Below are positions 15,018 through 22,801 of a stretch of 64,000 bases of DNA, in pieces. Position 1 is the first letter of the stretch. Every line of letters begins with the position of its first letter. The notes below the pieces were generated by a model. That model searched no databases, was not told the DNA's origin, and saw only the letters and a list, made by a program, of their open reading frames with translations. Source of the DNA: DATBRV01 sp036560145 (GTDB lineage: Bacteria; Myxococcota_A; UBA9160; SMWR01); NCBI GenBank assembly GCA_036560145.1, contig DATBRV010000097.1, forward strand, positions 11,532 to 75,531, given 5' to 3'. The position numbers were made by a program, and so were the translations under genes.

Positions 15018-16286
15018 GCTCCTGGCGCCGAATTCACCGGCGTCGATCATCGCGATGAAGCGCTCGACCAGCTGCGGGTCGAACTGCGTGCCCGCGAAGG
15101 CCTCCAGCTCGCGCACCACGGTGGCGAGCGGCCGCGCCGGCTTGTAGCTGGTCGCGCTGGTCATCGAGTCGAAGGCGTCGCAGAGCGCGATGATGCGCGA
15201 CTCGAGCGGGATCGCTTCGCCCGCGATGCCGTCCGGATAGCCCCTGCCGTCGAACCACTCGTGGTGGTGGTGGACGATCGGCGCGAGCTCCTGCCAGAGC
15301 CGGATCCGGCCGAGCATGCGGGAGCCGAGCAGCGTGTGCTTGGCGCAGAGCTTCGAATCGTGCTGGAGCGAGGCGTCCAGCTTGAGCATGCCGATGTCGT
15401 GCAGCAGCGCGGCGAAGTGGAGCCGCTGGAGGCGCTTGGCGTCGAAGCCGAGGGCGCGGCCCAGGCGGTTCGCCGCGGCGGCGACGTGCACCCCGTGCCC
15501 CGAGTGATAGCCGAGGTGCGAATCGAGGGCGGTGACCAGGATGTCGGTCACGTGCGTGAAGAAGTTCCGCTGCGATTCATGCAGCTCGGCGTTGCGCAGC
15601 GAGACCGCGGTGAGGCCGGCGAGCGTCGAGAGCGCGTCCACCTGCGCGCCATCGAAATCTCGGCCCGCCTCGGTCTGGATCACGACCAGCGCGCCAAGCG
15701 GCGCCGCGTCTCCCGGGAGCGGAACCGCGGCACAGGCGGAGAGCCCGCTGCTCGCGCCCGCGAGCGCGGGGCGACCGTCGCGCAGCACCAGCTCGGCCAC
15801 CTCGCCGATCGCCTCGGCGTGCGTCTCGTGGAGCTTCTCCGCCTCGGCTCCCGCCGAAACCAGCAGACCGGGCGCGGCGCCCTGCTCGCCGGGGGCGAGC
15901 ACGAACGCGGCTCGCGCCTCCGCCACCGCCAGCGCCGATCGCACGGCGGTGACGGCCGCGTCGCGGCCGTGCTCGGCCGTCGAGAGGCTGCTGGAAACCG
16001 AGAGCAGCGAGGCGAGTCGATGATTGTCGCGGTCCATCTGCCGCAGCGAGCGCCGCGTGATCTGGCGCAGGATCAGGAAGGAGCTGCCCGAGAGCAGCGC
16101 GATCGAGGCGACCAGCGCCGTGAGGCCCGCGCCGAGCCCGCTGTCAGGATTGTTCGGGAGCACGTAGCGCTCGACCACGAACGCGAGCGCGATCAGCGGG
16201 ACGATGGCGCCGAGGAAGTAGACCGTGAAGGCGGCGCGATCGAGCTTCTGGGAGAAGATGGAGCGGGTCGGCTCGGAAGCGCCCAT
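15009..16286 (-). CDS. Membrane GAF/HD-GYP domain protein (predicted c-di-GMP phosphodiesterase)
   Basis: A 425-residue signalling protein. Two hydrophobic spans (about residues 19-38 and 52-70) anchor it, a GAF-like sensor domain follows (about 90-245), and the C-terminal part is an HD-GYP domain that should hydrolyse cyclic di-GMP: HSGHGVHVAAAANRLG, LLHDIGMLKLD, then HHHHEWFDGRGYPDG and CDAFDSM. The metal-binding HD and the GYP signature are intact, so activity is expected. I chose the ATG at 16286, giving a sensible first membrane span; longer frames run into the mutM upstream region. Two PilZ proteins elsewhere in the window could respond to the same messenger. Confidence 0.88.
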   Translation of the reverse strand: MGASEPTRSIFSQKLDRAAFTVYFLGAIVPLIALAFVVERYVLPNNPDSGLGAGLTALVASIALLSGSSFLILRQITRRSLRQMDRDNHRLASLLSVSSSLSTAEHGRDAAVTAVRSALAVAEARAAFVLAPGEQGAAPGLLVSAGAEAEKLHETHAEAIGEVAELVLRDGRPALAGASSGLSACAAVPLPGDAAPLGALVVIQTEAGRDFDGAQVDALSTLAGLTAVSLRNAELHESQRNFFTHVTDILVTALDSHLGYHSGHGVHVAAAANRLGRALGFDAKRLQRLHFAALLHDIGMLKLDASLQHDSKLCAKHTLLGSRMLGRIRLWQELAPIVHHHHEWFDGRGYPDGIAGEAIPLESRIIALCDAFDSMTSATSYKPARPLATVVRELEAFAGTQFDPQLVERFIAMIDAGEFGARSAG

Positions 16287-16455
16287 GTCCTCGAGTTTCC
16301 TTCGCAGCGTTCGGGCCGATAGACCCAGCCAACCCGCAGAGATCGGCCGATCGCCTGCGTAGCTGTAGGACTTTTCCCCGCGGGAGGAAGCTCGGGCTGT
16401 GAGGCTTCCAAGACTCAGGCTAAGCATCCCTCGCCCGAGCGGGGCCGGAGGACAG

Positions 16456-17331
16456 GTGCCCGAGCTTCCCGAGGTCGAGGTGACGCGCCGCCGGATCGGC
16501 CCGCTGCTGGTCGGCCGCCGCATCCGCGAGGTCTGCACCACGCGCGACAGCCGGCTCTTCCTGACGCGGCCGGCGCGGCTGCGCGCCCGGCTCACGGGGC
16601 GCCGGGTCGCGTCGCTCGGGCGCCGCGGCAAGTATCTGGTGGCGGAGTTCGACGATGGCGTCCGGCTGGTCGTGCACCTCGGCATGACCGGGCAGCTGTT
16701 CTCGAGCGCGGCGACCAGCCCCCGGCTGCTCTCGGCGACGCGGCGGGCATCGCTCGCGCCCGAAGCCCAGGGCGATTTCATCCCCGACGCGCACACCCAT
16801 CTCCGGCTTCGCTTCGAGGACGGCGGGCCCGAGGTCTTCCTGCGCGACGTGCGCAAGTTCGGAAAGCTCCTGCTGCTCGAGCGCGGCGAGAGCCACCCGC
16901 GTCTCGCGCGCCTCGGCCTCGATGCGCTGGAGACGACCGGCGACGGCCTCTTCGCGGCGACGCGCCGCCGCACGGCTTCCATCAAGGCGCTGCTGCTCGA
17001 TCAGGCGCTGATCTCCGGCGTCGGCAACATCTACGCCGACGAGGCGCTCTTTCGCGCGGGCGTGCGCCCCGCGCGCCGCGCCGGCCGGGTGACGCGCCGC
17101 GAGTGCGAGCGGCTCGCCGGGGCGATCCGCGAGGTGCTCGAGCGCTCCATCGAAACCGGCGGCTCGAGCATCCGCGACTACGTCGCGCCCGACGGAAGCG
17201 ACGGCTTCTATCAGGACGAGCGCCGCGTCTACGCGCGCGGCGGCGAGCCGTGCCTCGCCTGCGGGAGCGCGATCCGGCGCACCACCGTCGCGCAGCGCGG
17301 CACGCACTATTGTCCGAAGTGCCAGAGCTGA
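16456..17331 (+). CDS. mutM: Formamidopyrimidine-DNA glycosylase (Fpg/MutM)
   Basis: Removes 8-oxoguanine and other oxidised purines from DNA. The GTG at 16456 has GGAGG five bases upstream and gives (M)PELPEVE, placing the catalytic N-terminal Pro directly after the initiator; the longer ATG frame from 16399 would destroy that and can be excluded. Other marks are LGRRGKYLV, HLGMTGQL, the helix-two-turn-helix region ISGVGNIYADEALFRAGV and a C-terminal FPG zinc finger (CLACGSAIR, then HYCPKC). Length 291 residues is normal. An internal segment (about residues 85-115) is longer than in E. coli. It sits 22 bases before the NFACT gene. Confidence 0.95.
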   Translation: MPELPEVEVTRRRIGPLLVGRRIREVCTTRDSRLFLTRPARLRARLTGRRVASLGRRGKYLVAEFDDGVRLVVHLGMTGQLFSSAATSPRLLSATRRASLAPEAQGDFIPDAHTHLRLRFEDGGPEVFLRDVRKFGKLLLLERGESHPRLARLGLDALETTGDGLFAATRRRTASIKALLLDQALISGVGNIYADEALFRAGVRPARRAGRVTRRECERLAGAIREVLERSIETGGSSIRDYVAPDGSDGFYQDERRVYARGGEPCLACGSAIRRTTVAQRGTHYCPKCQS

Positions 17332-17353
17332 AGCGCGGGAATCCGGAGCCGAT

Positions 17354-18874
17354 GTGTTGACCCTCAGCGAGCTACGCCGCGCGAGCCGGCTGCTGGACGC
17401 CGCGTTGCGGGGGCACCGCGTGCAGGCGATCGCGCAGCCCGACGCGACCAGCGTCGTGCTGACGACCTGGGGCGCCTCCGCGGAAGGCGCGGAGCCGCGC
17501 CGTCACTTCCTGCTGCTCTCCTGCCGTCCGGCCTCGGCGCGCGTCGCGCTCCTGGAAGCCGGGCGCGAGTCGCTGCCCTCGCCGCCCGCGTTCGCGCAAC
17601 GCACGCGCGCGCTGCTGCTCTCGTCCCGCGTGGCCGGCGTGCAGCTGCTCGACGCGGATCGCCAGCTCTCGCTCGGGCTCGAATCGCGCGAGGGGCGCTT
17701 CGAGCTGCTGCTCCAGATCCTCCCGCAGCGCAGCAACCTCTACCTGCTGGACGAGGAGCGGCGCGTGCTCGCCGCGCTCCGCCCGCTCGCCGAGACGCGG
17801 CCCGAGCTGACGCCCGGCGAGCCGTGGCGCGCGCCCGCGTCGCGCGCGCCTTCCGAGGGCCAGGATCGCTTCGCAGCCGAGCCGGAGGAGCGCTTCCTGC
17901 ACGCGATCGAGTGGCAATACGCGGAAGCCGAGCGCGAGGGAGAGGTCGGGCAGCAGCGCCGCGCGATCGAGCAGGCGCTGCGCCGCGAAGAGAAAGGCCT
18001 CGCCCGCAAGCTGGAGAAGGTCGACGAGGAGCTGGCCCAGGCCGAGGGCGCCACCCGCCTCGAGCGGGACGGAGAGCTGCTCAAGGGCGTGCTCGCGCGC
18101 GTGCGGCGCGGCGCGGCCGAGGTGGTGGCGCGCGACCCCGCCACCGACGCCGACGTGGTGATCGCGCTCGACCCCGCGCTCTCGCCGGCGGAGAACCTGG
18201 ACCGGATCTTCAAGCGCTATCGCAAGGCGGTGCGCGCGCTCGCCCAGGGGGGCGCGCGGCGCGAGGCGATCGTCGCCGCGCTGGCGGACGTGCGCGCGCA
18301 CCTTCGCGAGCTGAAAGCGATCGCCGGCCCCGGCGACGAGTCCGCCGCCTCGGCCCTCGAGGCCTTCGCCGCGCAGCCCGGCGTGAGCGCGCTGCTCGCG
18401 CGGCGCGCGCCGGTCGCGCCGGGTCGCCGCGAGCGCCCAGACGCCGAGCGCGAGCTCGCCGGGCGCCGCTTCCCCGCGCGCCTGGCGCCGCGCCGCTACC
18501 GCACCGCCGGCGATCTCGAGGTCTGGGTCGGGCGCAGCGACGCCGGCAACGACTTCCTGACCACCAAGCTCGCGCGCGGCCGCGATCTCTTCTTCCACCT
18601 CGACGGCGCTCCGGGCAGCCACGTGATCCTGCGCACCGACGGAAGGCTCGATCCCCCGTCCGACGCCGTGCTCGACGCCTGCGAGCTGGCCGTGCACTTC
18701 TCGAAGCAGCGCGAAGCGACCCGCGCCGACGTCCACGTCGTGCCGATCGCGAACGTGCGCAAGCCCCGCGGCGCCAAGCCGGGCCTGGTGATGGTGCACG
18801 GCGGCAAGACGGTGCATCTGCGCCGCATCCCGGGACGCCTCGAGCGCGTGCTCCGGGATCGCATCGAAGACTGA
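17354..18874 (+). CDS. NFACT-family protein, RqcH/Rqc2-like
   Basis: RqcH-type proteins bind stalled 50S subunits with peptidyl-tRNA and add C-terminal alanine tails to unfinished chains. The 506-residue protein has the N-terminal NFACT-N region, a charged coiled coil (about residues 195-245, rich in EEKGLARKLEKVDEEL), and the C-terminal NFACT-R domain with NDFLTTKLARGRDLFFHLDG and PGSHVILR, then HFSKQREATRADVHV. The GTG at 17354 has GGAG six bases upstream. It is somewhat shorter than the ~570-residue Bacillus protein, so the activity (Ala-tailing or scaffold only) is uncertain. It follows mutM closely. Confidence 0.88.
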   Translation: MLTLSELRRASRLLDAALRGHRVQAIAQPDATSVVLTTWGASAEGAEPRRHFLLLSCRPASARVALLEAGRESLPSPPAFAQRTRALLLSSRVAGVQLLDADRQLSLGLESREGRFELLLQILPQRSNLYLLDEERRVLAALRPLAETRPELTPGEPWRAPASRAPSEGQDRFAAEPEERFLHAIEWQYAEAEREGEVGQQRRAIEQALRREEKGLARKLEKVDEELAQAEGATRLERDGELLKGVLARVRRGAAEVVARDPATDADVVIALDPALSPAENLDRIFKRYRKAVRALAQGGARREAIVAALADVRAHLRELKAIAGPGDESAASALEAFAAQPGVSALLARRAPVAPGRRERPDAERELAGRRFPARLAPRRYRTAGDLEVWVGRSDAGNDFLTTKLARGRDLFFHLDGAPGSHVILRTDGRLDPPSDAVLDACELAVHFSKQREATRADVHVVPIANVRKPRGAKPGLVMVHGGKTVHLRRIPGRLERVLRDRIED

Positions 18875-18890
18875 GATCCGGAGGCCCCCC

Positions 18891-19853
18891 GTGAAGCTGA
18901 TGGCGCAGAAGTCCTGGAGGCGGGGAGAGCCGCTCGCGCTGGTCGAGATCCCCACGCCCGAGCCGCGCGAGGGCGAGCTGCGCGTCGCGGTGAAGGCGAT
19001 CGGCGTGAACCCCGTCGACTGGAAGATGCGGGAGCACGGCCCCCTGCGGCTGGCGGCGCGGCTGCTCGCCCCTCCGCCTCCCGTCGTGGTGGGCGTGGAT
19101 TTCGCGGGTGTCGTGGACGCCGTGGCAAGCGGGGTCAACGGGCTGCGGGTGGGGGATCGCGTCGTGGGAGGCACCAACTTTTCCCGGCGCCAGCGGGGCT
19201 CCTACGCGGACACCGTCTTCGTGCGAGCGGACCAGCTGTGCGCGCTTCCCGCCGAGGTCGCCTTCGACGTCGCCGGCGCGCTGCCGGTGGCGGGCGTGAC
19301 GGCCTGGATCTCGGTGGTGGAGCTGGGGCGGCTCGAGGCTGGACAGAAGGCGCTGATCCTGGGCGCCTCGGGCGGCGTCGGACAGCTGGCGGTGCAGATC
19401 GCGAAGCACGTCCAGCACGGGAGTGTCGTCGCGGTCTGCTCGGGGAAGAACGCCGCGCTCGTGCGGGGGCTCGGGGCGGACGTCGCGCTCGACTACAACG
19501 AGCGTGACGCGCTCGCGCAGGCGAAGCCGCACGGGCCGTATCAGGTGGTCGTCGACTGCGTCGGCAGCTACTCCGGCGCCGGCTGCCGGAGCCTGCTCTC
19601 GAAGACCGGGCGGCACGTGATCGTGAGCGGCGATTCGATCGGGGCGGTCCTCCAGCTGCTGGCGCCGCCGTTCACGTCGAAGGCCGTGCTCGGTCAACCC
19701 GATCGCGAGCGCCTCTCGCGCGTGGTGGCGGCGGTCGCGGCCGGCCGGGTGCGGGTGAACATCGCCCACCGCTTCGGGCTCGCGGACGCCGAGCAGGCCC
19801 ACCAGCTGAGCCGGACCGGGCGCGTGGCCGGCAAGATCCTGCTGCTTCCCTAG
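18891..19853 (+). CDS. Zinc-independent medium-chain dehydrogenase/quinone reductase-like protein
   Basis: A 320-residue MDR-family oxidoreductase, probably reducing quinones or enones with NADPH. Visible are the N-terminal GroES-like fold (AIGVNPVDWKMR, VVGVDFAGVV), the Rossmann motif ILGASGGVGQLAVQIAK and the NADPH-side VVVDCVGSYS. No structural-zinc cysteines are present, in line with the quinone reductase branch. The GTG start has GGAGG seven bases upstream, 16 bases after the NFACT stop, so mutM, NFACT and this gene may be one transcript. The substrate is unknown. Confidence 0.85.
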   Translation: MKLMAQKSWRRGEPLALVEIPTPEPREGELRVAVKAIGVNPVDWKMREHGPLRLAARLLAPPPPVVVGVDFAGVVDAVASGVNGLRVGDRVVGGTNFSRRQRGSYADTVFVRADQLCALPAEVAFDVAGALPVAGVTAWISVVELGRLEAGQKALILGASGGVGQLAVQIAKHVQHGSVVAVCSGKNAALVRGLGADVALDYNERDALAQAKPHGPYQVVVDCVGSYSGAGCRSLLSKTGRHVIVSGDSIGAVLQLLAPPFTSKAVLGQPDRERLSRVVAAVAAGRVRVNIAHRFGLADAEQAHQLSRTGRVAGKILLLP

Positions 19854-19932
19854 CCCTGACGCGTGCCAGAGCTCGATTCTCCCGGCTGGGATTCGATGGT
19901 GGTAGGATGGCAGGCCGGAACGGCGGTGCTGG

Positions 19933-21603
19933 ATGGTTGCGATGCGGGTGTTCCTGGTCTCACTTCTCTGGCTGGTCGCCGCGAGCGTGGCGCAGGCTCA
20001 GCCGCCGAACATCATCGTAATCCTGACGGACGATCAGTCGCCGGAGACGATCAGCGCCTACGGAACGAACATCTATACGGCCGTCGCGGATACACCCAAC
20101 ATCGACGCGATCGCAGCCGCCGGTGTGCGCTTCTCGAACTCCTTCGTGCAGTCTCCTCTCTGCCAGCCGTCGCGCACCACGCTGCTGACCGGGAAGAGCG
20201 CGGAGAACCATGGCGTCATCCGGAACGCACGGCTGTGGCAGCCGCAGGCGAACATCGCGGAGATGCTGCAAGGCGCGGGCTACCGCACCGCGGCCTTCGG
20301 CAAGAGCCTGCACAGCCCGATGGGGGGCGTCGCTGACCCGGTGAATCCCCTGGTTCCGGTGGGATTCGATCACTACAACGTGAACGACGGAGCGGACTAC
20401 ATCGACCCGGTGACGAACCTGAATGGAGAGGCCGGGCACGCGAATCCCGGCTACGCCGCCGACCTGTGGACGCAGCAGGCGATCGACTGGATTGCGGCGC
20501 AGCAGGCGGCGACGCCTTCCGCTCCCTTCTTCGTCTACATCGGCCACCCGGGCCCGCACTACCCGCTCGTGCCTCGCGCGGATCACGCCGGCCTCTTCGC
20601 CGGAGACATCGCAAAGCCTGCCAGCTACACCGACGATCTTTTGGGCCGCTCGCCGCTCGCGGCAGCTGCGACGTCGAGCCTCGCGTTCTGGTATCCAGCC
20701 TACGGTTCGTGGACTTCCTGCGCTGCCGTCGCGCATGGCGTCGTGCAGCCCCCGCTCGAGATCGATCCGGGCCCGTGCAACTCCGACGATCTCGCCGATG
20801 CGGAGCAGAAGACGGAATGGTTCTATCAGCAACACGTCCACGACTATCTCCGCGTGGTACGGGGCATCGACGTGAATGTGGGGGAGTTGCGCGCCTATCT
20901 CGCCACCTCGGGTCTTGCGGCGAACACGGTCGTCATCTTCGCGGCGGACAACGGGTTCTTGCTGGGGGAGCATTTCCTGTCCGGGAAGTACCTCTCGTAC
21001 GAGCAGTCGATCCGGGTGCCGCTGATGATGGAGGGCCCCGGCCTCCCCGCGGGCGTCGTCGATGCGAGCCTGGTCTCGAACCTCGATTGGGCGCCGACGA
21101 TCCTCGACCTCGCGGGCGTCGAGATTCCCGCTGCGATGGAGGGCAGAAGCCTGCTCGAGCGGCTCGATGGGACTCCACCGGAGGATTGGCGTCAGGCCGT
21201 ATACATCCGGAATCACGCGGGCAACGGCAACCGTTGGTATGGAATCCGCACCTCGCGCTACAAGCTGATCCATCACGATCGGGTCCACGAGTGGGAGCTG
21301 ATCGACCTGCAGGAAGACCCCCTCGAGCTGACGAACGTCTACGGCGATGAGCAGTATGCCGACGTCGTAGCCGCGCTCGAGACGGAGATGGCGAGCCTCG
21401 GGGTTCCCTCGCGCCACAGGTGTCCGGGGGACGCGAATCTCGACGGAGGGGTCTCGACGCTGGACGGATCCATCGTGCGCCGTTGCCTCAACAAGGTTGC
21501 GACGGGCATCTGCGCGGCGGCCGACTTCGACGGAAACGGCGTGATCAACTCGCTCGACTGGATCCTGACCGGGAAGTCGATCGGAACGACCTGCGCCCGC
21601 TGA
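19933..21603 (+). CDS. Secreted sulfatase with dockerin-like C-terminal repeat
   Basis: A type I sulfatase of 556 residues, expected to cleave sulfate esters from glycans. A Sec signal peptide (residues 1-22) precedes the metal site LTDDQSP (Asp33, Asp34) and LCQPSRTTLLTG, where Cys77 should become formylglycine. FAADNGFLLGEH completes the metal site. Residues about 497-556 form two Ca-binding loops (DANLDGGVSTLD and DFDGNGVINSLD) with four cysteines (in CPGD, RCLN, GICAA and TTCAR), the layout of a dockerin-type repeat. No cohesin or sulfatase-maturase gene is visible nearby. It converges on msrA with only three bases between the stops. Confidence 0.92.
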   Translation: MVAMRVFLVSLLWLVAASVAQAQPPNIIVILTDDQSPETISAYGTNIYTAVADTPNIDAIAAAGVRFSNSFVQSPLCQPSRTTLLTGKSAENHGVIRNARLWQPQANIAEMLQGAGYRTAAFGKSLHSPMGGVADPVNPLVPVGFDHYNVNDGADYIDPVTNLNGEAGHANPGYAADLWTQQAIDWIAAQQAATPSAPFFVYIGHPGPHYPLVPRADHAGLFAGDIAKPASYTDDLLGRSPLAAAATSSLAFWYPAYGSWTSCAAVAHGVVQPPLEIDPGPCNSDDLADAEQKTEWFYQQHVHDYLRVVRGIDVNVGELRAYLATSGLAANTVVIFAADNGFLLGEHFLSGKYLSYEQSIRVPLMMEGPGLPAGVVDASLVSNLDWAPTILDLAGVEIPAAMEGRSLLERLDGTPPEDWRQAVYIRNHAGNGNRWYGIRTSRYKLIHHDRVHEWELIDLQEDPLELTNVYGDEQYADVVAALETEMASLGVPSRHRCPGDANLDGGVSTLDGSIVRRCLNKVATGICAAADFDGNGVINSLDWILTGKSIGTTCAR

Positions 21604-21606
21604 CTC

Positions 21607-22221
21607 TCAGTGCGCGCTCTCCGAGCCCCAGACCGCTTCGAGCCGCGCGTCGCGCCCGCAACCGTGACGGTAGTAGCGGTAGCGGAGGGGATTCCGCCTG
21701 GCGTAGTCCTGGTGGTACTCCTCCGCCGGGTAGAACGCGCTGGCGGTCAGGATCTCGGTGGCGAGCGGCTTGTGGAAGCGCTTCGATTCTTCGAGCGCGC
21801 GCTTCGACGCCTCCGCGAGCCGCCGCTCTTCGGCGTCCGCGACGAAGATCGCGCTTGCGTACTGGGAGCCGCGGTCGCAGAACTGGCCGCCGCCGTCGAG
21901 CGGATCCACGTTGCGCCAGAAGACGTCGAGCAGCTGCGAATAGGAGACGCGCGCCGGGTCGTACTCGACGCGCACCGCCTCGCGATGGCCGGTCCCGCCC
22001 TCCGACACCTGCTCGTAGCTCGGGCTCGCGAGCTTGCCGCCGGTGTATCCCGAGGTGGTGGACAGCACGCCGGCCAGCGCGTCGAAGGGCGGCTCCATGC
22101 ACCAGAAGCAGCCCCCGGCGAAGATGGCGGTCGCCGTCTTCGGAGCCTCCTGCTTCGGATCGCCGCCGGCAGGCGCCGCGCCGAGCGCCGCGAACGCGAG
22201 CAGCAGACACAGCCGCCTCAC
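21607..22221 (-). CDS. msrA: Exported peptide methionine sulfoxide reductase MsrA
   Basis: Reduces the S-epimer of methionine sulfoxide in proteins. The 204-residue protein starts at GTG with a signal peptide (LCLLLAFAALGAAPAGG), so it acts in the periplasm. The catalytic cysteine lies in FAGGCFWCMEPPF; GYTGG, YEQVSEGGTGHREAV and the Asp/Tyr-rich QYASAIF and YHQDYARRNP segments are typical. The start overlaps the msrB stop as GTGA, so the two are translated together. A longer upstream frame reads into msrB and is a shadow. Confidence 0.93.
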   Translation of the reverse strand: MRRLCLLLAFAALGAAPAGGDPKQEAPKTATAIFAGGCFWCMEPPFDALAGVLSTTSGYTGGKLASPSYEQVSEGGTGHREAVRVEYDPARVSYSQLLDVFWRNVDPLDGGGQFCDRGSQYASAIFVADAEERRLAEASKRALEESKRFHKPLATEILTASAFYPAEEYHQDYARRNPLRYRYYRHGCGRDARLEAVWGSESAH

Positions 22222-22745
22222 GAGCCGGTCCTCAGCGCCGGCAGCGGCGCGCCGTCGGCGGCGAAGCGCAGCGCCACCCCGTTGTTGCAGTAGCGCTTCC
22301 CGGTCGGCTCCGGCCCGTCGTCGAAGACATGGCCCTGGTGGCCCTCGCAGCGGATGCAGTGGTACTCGGTGCGGGGCAGGATCAGGGCGAAGTCCCGCCG
22401 GGTGCCGACCCGGCCCGGGATCGCCTCGAAGAAGCTCGGCCAACCGGTTCCGCTGTCGAACTTGGCCTCGGAGCGGAAGAGCGGCAGGAAGCACGCCGCG
22501 CACAGGTAGGACCCGGCTCGCTTCTCGTTCAGGAGCGGGCTGGTGAACGGCCGCTCGGTCGACTCCTCGAAGAGCACCGCGTACGCGCCCTCCGAGAGCA
22601 GCTCCCGCCAGCGCTCCCGGGGCAGCTCGAGGGGCGGGATCGCGGCGGTGGCGTCCGCGGGCTGGCCGGCGCGGGCGCGCGCCGCCCAGGCCGCCGGCGC
22701 GAGCGTGCCGATCCAGCCCAGAAAAGCCCGGCGGGTCGAGACCAT
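22218..22745 (-). CDS. msrB: Tat-exported methionine sulfoxide reductase MsrB
   Basis: Reduces the R-epimer of methionine sulfoxide. The 175-residue protein begins with a twin-arginine type leader (STRRAFLGWIG, then Ala-rich to GARA). The zinc cysteines occur as CAAC and CIRC; GTGWPSFFE and the catalytic RYCNNGVALRF are present. Some MsrB have Ser-Ala in place of the Asn-Gly after the catalytic Cys. As a separate exported msrB followed by exported msrA it should repair oxidised envelope proteins. The MsrAB split resembles the fused periplasmic forms of other bacteria. Confidence 0.93.
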   Translation of the reverse strand: MVSTRRAFLGWIGTLAPAAWAARARAGQPADATAAIPPLELPRERWRELLSEGAYAVLFEESTERPFTSPLLNEKRAGSYLCAACFLPLFRSEAKFDSGTGWPSFFEAIPGRVGTRRDFALILPRTEYHCIRCEGHQGHVFDDGPEPTGKRYCNNGVALRFAADGAPLPALRTGS

Positions 22746-22801
22746 GCTGCTTCCTCCGATTCGGGTGCGCGGTTGGATGCCGCGGCGGCGGGACGGTTAC
22801 C

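Noticed and set aside
16399..16455. Upstream ATG start for mutM
   Set aside because: Fpg needs Pro directly after the initiator as catalytic residue; only GTG 16456 gives that.
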